From: Streptomyces tendae
GTDB taxonomy: Bacteria > Actinomycetota > Actinomycetes > Streptomycetales > Streptomycetaceae
Assembly (NCBI RefSeq): GCF_008632955.1
Contig: NZ_CP043959.1
Span: 2,852,001 to 2,916,000 of the forward strand
Reading direction: 5' to 3'
DNA length: 64,000 nt
Positions 56,398 to 64,000 of this stretch are shown here, in pieces. A program made the translations under genes and the position numbers. Within the stretch, counting starts at the first letter, position 1, and each line of letters begins with the position of its first letter. A model generated the notes under the pieces. The model saw nothing but the letters and a program-made list of their open reading frames with translations. It was not told the origin of the DNA and searched no databases.

Positions 56398-57236
56398 ATG
56401 CCCAACGTCGTAACCGCCGCCCTGGTCCAGGCCACCTGGACCGGCGACACCGAGTCCATGCTGGCGAAACACGAGGAGCACGCCCGCGAGGCGGCCCGGC
56501 GGGGCGCGAAGGTCATCGGGTTCCAGGAGGTGTTCAACGCCCCCTACTTCTGCCAGGTCCAGGAGGCCGAGCACTACCGCTGGGCCGAGGAGGTCCCCGA
56601 CGGCCCCACCGTGCGCCGGATGCGGGAGCTCGCCCGCGAGACCGGCATGGTGGTCGTCGCCCCCGTCTTCGAGATCGAGCAGTCCGGCCACTACTACAAC
56701 ACCGCCGCCGTGATCGACGCGGACGGCACCTACCTCGGCAAGTACCGCAAGCACCACATCCCGCAGGTGAAGGGCTTCTGGGAGAAGTTCTACTTCCGCC
56801 CGGGCAACCTCGGCTGGCCCGTCTTCGACACCGCCGTGGGCAAGGTCGGCGTCTACATCTGCTACGACCGCCACTTCCCCGAGGGATGGCGGCAACTCGG
56901 CATCAACGGCGCCCAGTTGGTCTACAACCCGTCGGCCACGCACCGCGGTCTGTCGGCCCACCTGTGGCAGCTGGAACAGCCCGCGGCCGCCGTGGCCAAC
57001 GAGTACTTCGTCGCCGCCATCAACCGCGTGGGCGTCGAGGAGTACGGGGACAACGACTTCTACGGCACGAGCTACTTCGTCGACCCGCGCGGACAGTTCG
57101 TCGGCGACCTCGCCAGCGACAGCAAGGAGGAACTGGTGGTCCGGGAACTGGACTTCGACCTCGTCGACGAGGTGCGGCAGCAGTGGGCCTTCTACCGCGA
57201 CCGCCGCCCCGACGCCTACGAAGGGCTGGTGCGGCC

Positions 57237-57240
<4 letters not shown>
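56398..57240 (+). CDS. Nitrilase-superfamily amidohydrolase (beta-ureidopropionase-like), copy 1
   Basis: A 280-residue nitrilase-fold enzyme with catalytic Glu44 (FQEVF), Lys118 (YRKHHIP) and Cys155 (YICYDRHF) all present. Similar enzymes split N-carbamoyl-beta-alanine to beta-alanine, CO2 and ammonia. First gene of the operon, behind GAAGGAG. The next gene, an aminotransferase, overlaps its stop (GTGA at 57237). Same length and very similar to the second copy at 60265. Confidence 0.9.
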
Positions 57241-58523
<1,283 letters not shown>

Positions 58524-58549
58524 CCCCACACGCACGGGAGGACGCCGCC

Positions 58550-60109
58550 ATGACGACCTGGGAGCCACCGGCACCGTCCCTCTCGGTCCGGCAGGTCCTC
58601 GCCCTGGAGCGGGTGCTCGCCGGACAGCCCGAGGTGGTGGCCGGCGCCGGCCGGCTGGACCGGCCGGTGCGCTGGGTGCACGTCGCCGAGGCGGCCGACG
58701 TCGGGGTGATGCTCAGCGGCGGCGAGATGGTGCTCACCACCGGGGTGCTGCTCGCCGGCGACGAGGACAAGCAGGCGGAGTACGTCCGCTCCCTGCACCG
58801 CGCCGAGGCCTCCGCCGTGGTCCTGGGCCTCGGCCGGGCCTTCCCGTCCCCGCCGGAGACCATGCGGCGGGTGGCCGAACGCTGCCAGCTTCCCCTCGTC
58901 GTGCTCCACCGCCCGTTCCCCTTCGCCCAGTTGACCGAGGAGGTCCAGTCCCGGCTGGTGCGGCGGAAGTTCGCCGCCGTCAGCCTGTCCGAGGCGGTCC
59001 GCACCGAACTCACCGCACTCATCACCGGCGGCGCCCCGCTCCAGCGGCTGCTCGACGAGATCGCCCGGCACAGCGGCTGCCCCGTCGTCGTCACCAACCT
59101 CGCCCACCGCGTCCTCGGCACGGCGGGGGAGCGGCCGGCCGTCGACGACGTGCTGCGCGACTGGGAGCGCATCGCCCGGCAGGCCGGCCGCAGCGAGGGC
59201 GACGGCTGGATCCGCGCCGAGCTCGGCGGGCGGGGCGGGCACTGGGGCCGGCTGGTGCTGTGCGGCTACCGCGGCGACACGGAGACCGGGCGGCTGCTCG
59301 CCGACCGGGGCGCCGAGGCCCTGGTGCTGCACCGCATGCTCGGCGGCGCGGACGGTTCCTGGGAGGAACAGTCCGCGCTGAGCCTGGTGACCGACCTGGT
59401 CGGCGGTGCCGTACCGGCCCGGCACCTGCTGCCCCGGGCGCGGGCGGCCGGGCTGCCGGTGAACCGGCGCACCTTCGTGCCGCTCGTCGTGCACGGCCGC
59501 CGGGCCGCCCCGCTGGACCGCGTGCTGCGGCTGCTCGGCCTGCCCGGCGTCGCCGGGGAGCTGTCGGCCACCGCGACCGCCGTGCTGCTCAGCCTCGCCC
59601 GTGACCAGGACGCCGAGGCGCTCACCGCGCACTTCGCGGCCCGGCTGCGCGCCGAACCGGCGGACGGGCCCGTCGTGGTGGCGGCCGCCGGCGCCCGTAC
59701 CTCCTTCGAGGACGTGCCCGCCGGGCTGCGCGAGGCACGGCATGTCGCGGACGCGGTGGCGGACTCCGCCGCCGCCCTGGACCTGCCGCCCGTGGTGCGG
59801 CTGCGGGACGTCCATCTGCGGGGCCTGATCCGTCTGTTGCGGGACGAGCCGCAGGTGCAGTCGTTCGCCGAGAGGGAGCTGGCGGGGCTGCTGTGCGACC
59901 CCGGCGAGGACCTCCTGCCGGTGCTGCGCACGTACCTGGCGACCGGCCGCAACAAGTCCCGTACCGCGCAGCTGCACCACGTCTCCCGGCCCGCGCTGTA
60001 CCGCCGCCTGGAGGCGATACAGATACGGCTGGGGGTGGACCTGGACGACTTCGAACAGGCCGCCTCCCTGCACATCGCACTCCTCGCGCACGACGCGCAA
60101 CACCACTGA
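58550..60109 (+). CDS. PucR-family regulator
   Basis: A 519-residue protein: N-terminal PucR domain (about residues 10-135; VRWVHVAEAADVGVMLSGGEMVL), a middle region, and a C-terminal PucR-type HTH (SRTAQLHHVSRPALYRRLEAI). PucR proteins activate purine/pyrimidine catabolic genes. It lies in the cluster between two groups of enzymes, so it most likely controls them. Confidence 0.92.
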   Translation: MTTWEPPAPSLSVRQVLALERVLAGQPEVVAGAGRLDRPVRWVHVAEAADVGVMLSGGEMVLTTGVLLAGDEDKQAEYVRSLHRAEASAVVLGLGRAFPSPPETMRRVAERCQLPLVVLHRPFPFAQLTEEVQSRLVRRKFAAVSLSEAVRTELTALITGGAPLQRLLDEIARHSGCPVVVTNLAHRVLGTAGERPAVDDVLRDWERIARQAGRSEGDGWIRAELGGRGGHWGRLVLCGYRGDTETGRLLADRGAEALVLHRMLGGADGSWEEQSALSLVTDLVGGAVPARHLLPRARAAGLPVNRRTFVPLVVHGRRAAPLDRVLRLLGLPGVAGELSATATAVLLSLARDQDAEALTAHFAARLRAEPADGPVVVAAAGARTSFEDVPAGLREARHVADAVADSAAALDLPPVVRLRDVHLRGLIRLLRDEPQVQSFAERELAGLLCDPGEDLLPVLRTYLATGRNKSRTAQLHHVSRPALYRRLEAIQIRLGVDLDDFEQAASLHIALLAHDAQHH

Positions 60110-60136
60110 AACGAGCGACCACCTGCGGCAACGGCG

Positions 60137-60235
60137 GTGACACATGGGATCGTCCGCGGATGACACGGTGACACGCCGCACCCCGGCAGACGTGACACGC
60201 TGCCACTCAAAGCGCGCTCGTCCGCTTCCTAGGCT
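60137..60235 (+). promoter_or_regulatory. TGACAC repeat cluster and promoter of the second operon
   Basis: Four direct copies of TGACAC (60138-60143, 60161-60166, 60169-60174, 60193-60198), three of them preceded by G. The spacing of 23, 8 and 24 bp gives pairs about 31-32 bp apart. A TAGGCT -10 (60230-60235) follows 17 bp after TCAAAG. Candidate activator sites for PucR. Confidence 0.5.
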
Positions 60236-60264
60236 CACTGCACACCGAGCGACCGGAGGTCCCG

Positions 60265-61107
60265 ATGAGCCGAGTGATCCGAGCCGCCGTCTTCCAGACC
60301 GCCTGGACGGGCGACAAGGAATCGATGATCCAGGTCCACGAGCAGGCCGCCCGCGACGCGGCCGCGCAGGGCGCTCATGTGCTGTGCTTCCAGGAGCTGT
60401 TCTACGGGCCGTACTTCTGCCAGGTGCAGGACCCCGCCTTCTACGAGTACGCCGAACGCATCCCGGACGGTCCGGTCGTCGAGCGCTTCCAGCGCCTCGC
60501 CCGGGAGCTGGGCCTTGTCCTGGTGCTCCCGATGTACGAGGAGGAGCAGCCCGGCGTCCTGTACAACACGGCCGCCGTGATCGACGCCGACGGCAGCTAC
60601 CTCGGCAAGTACCGCAAGACGCACATCCCGCAGGTCAAGGGGTTCTGGGAGAAGTTCTACTTCCGCCCGGGGAACAGCGGCTGGCCCGTCTTCGACACAC
60701 AGGCCGGCCGGATCGGCGTCTACATCTGCTACGACCGTCACTTCCCCGAGGGCTGGCGCGCGCTCGGACTCGCGGGCGCGGAGGTCGTCTTCAACCCGTC
60801 GGCCACCTCCCGGGGGCTGTCCGGCTACCTCTGGCAGCTGGAACAGCCGGCGGCGGCCGTCGCCAACGAGTACTTCGTCGGCGCCATCAACCGGGTGGGC
60901 GTCGAGGAGTACGGCGACAACGACTTCTACGGCACCAGCTACTTCGTCGACCCGGAGGCCCGTTTCGTGGGCGAGGTCGCCAGCGACAAGGAGACCGAGC
61001 TCGTCGTCCGCGACCTGGACCTGGCCCAACTCCGCGAGGTCCGCGACCGCTGGCAGTTCTACCGCGACCGCGCCCCGGGCGCCTACGGCCCCCTGACAGC
61101 GCCCTGA
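60265..61107 (+). CDS. Nitrilase-superfamily amidohydrolase (beta-ureidopropionase-like), copy 2
   Basis: A 280-residue paralogue of the 56398 gene with the same catalytic Glu44 (CFQELF), Lys118 (YRKTHIP) and Cys155 (YICYDRHF). Differences cluster near the substrate loop (e.g. FEIEQSGHYYN versus YEEEQPGVLYN), so it may prefer a different N-carbamoyl substrate. GACCGGAGG precedes the ATG. It starts a run with dihydropyrimidinase, an F420 enzyme and the permease. Confidence 0.9.
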   Translation: MSRVIRAAVFQTAWTGDKESMIQVHEQAARDAAAQGAHVLCFQELFYGPYFCQVQDPAFYEYAERIPDGPVVERFQRLARELGLVLVLPMYEEEQPGVLYNTAAVIDADGSYLGKYRKTHIPQVKGFWEKFYFRPGNSGWPVFDTQAGRIGVYICYDRHFPEGWRALGLAGAEVVFNPSATSRGLSGYLWQLEQPAAAVANEYFVGAINRVGVEEYGDNDFYGTSYFVDPEARFVGEVASDKETELVVRDLDLAQLREVRDRWQFYRDRAPGAYGPLTAP

Positions 61108-61177
61108 AGGGGCGCGGGGAACTGCGCGACCAACCACGAACAACCCGCACGCACCCACATCGAGGAGCGACCCGGAC

Positions 61178-62581
61178 ATGAGCACCAGCACCGTGATCCG
61201 CGGCGGCTTGGTCATCACCGCCTCCGACGAACTACACGCGGACGTCCTCATGGAAGACGGCCGCATCGCGGCCCTGGCCGCCTCCGGCACCCCCGCCGCC
61301 GAGGCGTTCACCGCCGAGCGGACCGTCGACGCCACCGGGAAGTACGTGATCCCGGGCGGGGTCGACGCGCACACCCACATGGAGCTGCCGTTCGGCGGCA
61401 CCTTCGCCTCCGACACCTTCGAGACCGGCACCCGCGCCGCCGCCTGGGGCGGCACCACCACGATCGTCGACTTCGCGGTGCAGAGCGTCGGGCGCGGCCT
61501 GCGCGAGGGCCTGGACGCCTGGCACGCCAAGGCGGAGGGCAACTGCGCGATCGACTACGCCTTCCACATGATCGTGTCGGACGTGAACGACGAGACGCTC
61601 AAGGAAATGGACCTCCTCGTGGAGGAGGGCGTCACCTCGTTCAAACAGTTCATGGCCTACCCCGGCGTCTTCTACTCCGACGACGGCCAGATCCTCCGCG
61701 CCATGCAGCGCTCCGCCGACAACGGCGGCCTGATCATGATGCACGCCGAGAACGGCATCGCCATCGACGTCCTCGTCGAGCAGGCCCTCGCCCGCGGCGA
61801 GACCGACCCCCGCTTCCACGGCGAGGTCCGCAAGGCACTCCTGGAGGCCGAGGCCACCCACCGCGCCATCCGGCTCGCGCAGGTCGCCGGCGCCCCGCTG
61901 TACGTCGTGCACGTCTCCGCCACCGAGGCGGTCGCCGAACTCGCCAGGGCCCGCGACCAGGGACTGAACGTCTTCGGCGAGACCTGCCCGCAGTACCTGT
62001 TCCTGTCCACCGACAACCTCGCCGAGCCGGACTTCGAGGGCGCCAAGTACGTGTGCAGCACGCCCCTGCGCCCCAGGGAGCACCAGGCCGCGCTGTGGCG
62101 GGGCCTGTGCACCAACGACCTCCAGGTGGTCTCCACCGACCACTGCCCGTTCTGCTTCACCGGCCAGAAGGAACTCGGCCGCGGCGACTTCTCCAAGATC
62201 CCCAACGGGCTGCCGGGCGTGGAGAACCGCATGGACCTGCTCCACCAGGCCGTCCTCGACGGGCACATCACCCGCCGCCGCTGGATCGAGATCGCCTGCG
62301 CCACCCCGGCCCGGATGTTCGGCCTGTACCCGAAGAAGGGCACCGTCGCGCCGGGCGCCGACGCCGACGTGGTGATCTACGACCCGGCGGCCGAGCAGGT
62401 CATGTCCGCCGACACCCACCACATGAACGTCGACTACTCGGCCTATGAGGGCAAGCGGGTCACCGGCCGCGTCGAGACCGTGTTCTCGCGCGGGGTCCCC
62501 GTCGTCACCGACCGGGAGTACACCGGACACGCCGGACACGGCGTCTACACCCCGCGTTCCACCTGTCAGTACCTCACCTAG
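61178..62581 (+). CDS. hydA: Dihydropyrimidinase/hydantoinase
   Basis: A 467-residue cyclic amidohydrolase with DAHTHMELPFGG (HxH), FKQFMAYPG (carboxylated Lys), MMHAENG, YVVHVSATEA and STDHCPF. It hydrolyses dihydrouracil, dihydrothymine or hydantoins to N-carbamoyl amino acids, the substrates for the nitrilase-type enzymes. GAGGAGCG precedes the ATG. Followed by the F420-type oxidoreductase after 11 bp. Confidence 0.94.
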   Translation: MSTSTVIRGGLVITASDELHADVLMEDGRIAALAASGTPAAEAFTAERTVDATGKYVIPGGVDAHTHMELPFGGTFASDTFETGTRAAAWGGTTTIVDFAVQSVGRGLREGLDAWHAKAEGNCAIDYAFHMIVSDVNDETLKEMDLLVEEGVTSFKQFMAYPGVFYSDDGQILRAMQRSADNGGLIMMHAENGIAIDVLVEQALARGETDPRFHGEVRKALLEAEATHRAIRLAQVAGAPLYVVHVSATEAVAELARARDQGLNVFGETCPQYLFLSTDNLAEPDFEGAKYVCSTPLRPREHQAALWRGLCTNDLQVVSTDHCPFCFTGQKELGRGDFSKIPNGLPGVENRMDLLHQAVLDGHITRRRWIEIACATPARMFGLYPKKGTVAPGADADVVIYDPAAEQVMSADTHHMNVDYSAYEGKRVTGRVETVFSRGVPVVTDREYTGHAGHGVYTPRSTCQYLT

Positions 62582-62592
62582 GAGCGGAGCGC

Positions 62593-63594
62593 ATGGACTT
62601 CGGCCTCGTCCTGCAGACCGACCCGCCGGCCTCGCGGGTCATCAGCCTGATGAAGCGCGCCGAGCGCAACGGGTTCACCCACGGGTGGACCTTCGACTCG
62701 GCCGTGCTGTGGCAGGAACCCTTCGTCGTCTACAGCCAGATCCTCGCCCACACCACGACCCTCACCGTCGGCCCGATGGTCACCAACCCGGGCACCCGCA
62801 CCTGGGAGGTCACCGCCTCCACCTTCGCCACCCTCAACGACATGTACGGCAACCGCACCGTCTGCGGCATCGGCCGCGGCGACTCGGCGATGCGCGTCGC
62901 CGGACGCAGGCCCAACACCCTGGCCCGGCTCGGCGAGGCGATCGACGTGATCCGCGACCTCGCCGAGGGGCGCGAGGCCGAGGTGGACGGACAACCGATG
63001 CGGCTGCCGTGGGTGCGCGACGGGAAACTGCCGGTCTGGATGGCCGCCTACGGCCCCAAGGCGCTCGCCCTCACCGGACGGAAGGCCGACGGCTTCATCC
63101 TGCAGCTCGCCGACCCCTTCCTCACCGAGTGGATGGTCAAGGCCGTACGGAACGCCGCCGCCGAGGCGGGCCGCGACCCGGACGCGGTCACCATCTGCGT
63201 CGCCGCACCCGCGTACGTCGGCGACGACCTCGCGCACGCCCGGGAGCAGTGCCGCTGGTTCGGCGGGATGGTCGGCAACCACGTCGCCGACCTGGTCTCC
63301 CGCTACGGCGACCACTCCGGCATGGTCCCCGAGGCGCTGACCGACTACATCAAGGGCCGCCAAGGCTACGACTACAGCCACCACGGACGGGCCGGCAACC
63401 CGTCCACGGACTTCGTGCCCGACGAGATCGTGGACCGCTTCTGCCTCCTCGGCCCGCCCGAGGCGCACATCGAGAAGCTGCGGGCACTGCGCGACCTGGG
63501 CGTGGACCAGTTCGCGGTGTACGACATGCACGACGCGCAGGAAACGACGATCGACGCGTACGGCGCGGAGATCATCCCGGCACTCAGCGACTGA
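62593..63594 (+). CDS. LLM-class F420-dependent oxidoreductase (TIGR03842-like)
   Basis: A 333-residue luciferase-like TIM barrel (GLVLQTDPPASRVISLMKRAE, VGPMVTNPGTRTWEVTA, GIGRGDSAM, PVWMAAYGPKALALTGRKADG). It belongs to the F420-using branch close to methylene-tetrahydromethanopterin reductase. It is coupled to dihydropyrimidinase (11-bp gap, GGAGCG before the ATG) and followed by the permease, so it probably acts on a pyrimidine or related ring in this pathway. The reaction is unproven. Confidence 0.9.
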   Translation: MDFGLVLQTDPPASRVISLMKRAERNGFTHGWTFDSAVLWQEPFVVYSQILAHTTTLTVGPMVTNPGTRTWEVTASTFATLNDMYGNRTVCGIGRGDSAMRVAGRRPNTLARLGEAIDVIRDLAEGREAEVDGQPMRLPWVRDGKLPVWMAAYGPKALALTGRKADGFILQLADPFLTEWMVKAVRNAAAEAGRDPDAVTICVAAPAYVGDDLAHAREQCRWFGGMVGNHVADLVSRYGDHSGMVPEALTDYIKGRQGYDYSHHGRAGNPSTDFVPDEIVDRFCLLGPPEAHIEKLRALRDLGVDQFAVYDMHDAQETTIDAYGAEIIPALSD

Positions 63595-63621
63595 ACCGGT
63601 ACCACTGCGAAAGGCACGCCC

Positions 63622-64000
63622 ATGACCGCGACCGTTCCGCCGGCGCCGTCCGAGAATCCCATACCCGACCCGGCGGGGCGCGTCGAGCTCCCGCCGGGCA
63701 CCGCCCTCACCGATGCCCGCTTCGTCAACGACGACCTGCTGCCCGTACCGCTGGCCCGCCGCCGCTGGACCACGTACAACTTCACCGCCCTGTGGGTGGG
63801 GATGGCGCACAACATCCCGTCCTGGCTGCTGGCGTCCGGGCTGGTCGCGCTCGGCATGGACTGGAAGCAGGCCGTCTTCACCATCGCGCTCGCCAACGTC
63901 ATCGTGCTCGCGCCGATGCTGCTGACCGGGCACGCCGGCCCCAAGTACGGCATCCCGTTCCCGGTGCTGGCCCGTGCCTCCTTCGGGCTGCGCGGCGCCA
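63622..64000 (+). CDS. NCS1-family permease, cut off by the window end
   Basis: The first 126 residues are visible. They begin MTATVPPAPSENPIPDPAG and contain the NCS1 signature WTTYNFTALWVGMAHNIPSW and GIPFPVLARASFG. NCS1 transporters carry uracil, thymine, cytosine, allantoin or hydantoins with a cation. An AAGG ribosome site precedes the ATG. Last gene of the cluster seen here; it presumably imports the ring substrate. Confidence 0.93.
   Translation, partial: MTATVPPAPSENPIPDPAGRVELPPGTALTDARFVNDDLLPVPLARRRWTTYNFTALWVGMAHNIPSWLLASGLVALGMDWKQAVFTIALANVIVLAPMLLTGHAGPKYGIPFPVLARASFGLRGA

Overview
The window reads as a chromosomal segment of a Streptomyces species. Base composition is very GC-rich throughout, with strong G/C bias at third codon positions. 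The families are typical of the genus: XRE-DUF397 pairs, DUF4397 with a class F sortase, a SNF2 helicase with a SWIM partner, an AllR-controlled allantoin locus and F420-type oxidoreductases. Many start codons sit 5-8 bp behind a -10 hexamer, which suggests leaderless mRNAs. No rRNA, tRNA, CRISPR array, intact transposon or prophage was found. From memory and unchecked, the gene order resembles parts of the right half of the S. coelicolor chromosome, with large blocks absent between the collinear pieces.

Region by region. (1) 1-11.1 kb holds small regulators and enzymes: a DUF397/XRE pair, an RsbW-like ATPase, an MBL hydrolase divergent from an MmyB-type regulator, a GNAT, an ankyrin/HEAT-repeat protein coupled to a membrane protein, an alanine aminotransferase divergent from an HxlR regulator, and YciI and DUF3291 proteins. 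(2) 11.1-18.9 kb holds a secreted VWA protein with a frameshifted partner, two divergent IucA/IucC-type siderophore synthetases (one frameshifted), a TerC exporter and a HipA-like kinase. (3) 18.9-26.4 kb is purine-derived ureide catabolism: malate synthase, a MobA-like cofactor transferase, the AllR repressor, allantoinase and allantoicase. Matching operator-like dyads precede aceB and allB. A frameshifted SDR gene follows. (4) 26.5-33.6 kb holds a secreted RNase Sa homologue, a two-component system, a Gfo/Idh/MocA oxidoreductase divergent from a GntR regulator, and a ROK kinase; two copies of a TGTCCGGACA palindrome flank the regulator. (5) 33.7-38.8 kb is the SNF2/SWIM pair. (6) 38.8-43.1 kb is a patchy accessory stretch: orphan ArsR, roadblock protein, class F sortase and DUF4397, a doubly frameshifted B12-binding MerR regulator and a regulator remnant. 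(7) 43.1-56.2 kb holds a PcaL-like fusion with an altered nucleophile, MBL hydrolase, exonuclease III, gamma-glutamyltransferase, a ClpC-like ATPase, a methionine aminopeptidase divergent from a tiny XRE regulator, and a repeat-rich hypothetical. (8) 56.2-64.0 kb is a pyrimidine/hydantoin catabolic cluster: two nitrilase-type amidohydrolases, class III aminotransferase, PucR regulator, dihydropyrimidinase, F420-dependent oxidoreductase and an NCS1 permease cut off by the window end.

How the genes fit together: allantoinase and allantoicase lead to ureidoglycolate and glyoxylate, which malate synthase carries into central metabolism. At the right end, the permease, dihydropyrimidinase, beta-ureidopropionase-like enzymes and aminotransferase make up steps 2 and 3 plus transamination of the reductive pyrimidine pathway. 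No classical dihydropyrimidine dehydrogenase is visible, and an F420-type oxidoreductase occupies that place.

Several genes carry single-nucleotide lesions in G/C runs or a GC palindrome. These could be sequencing errors or real decay and should be resolved before calling the genes dead.
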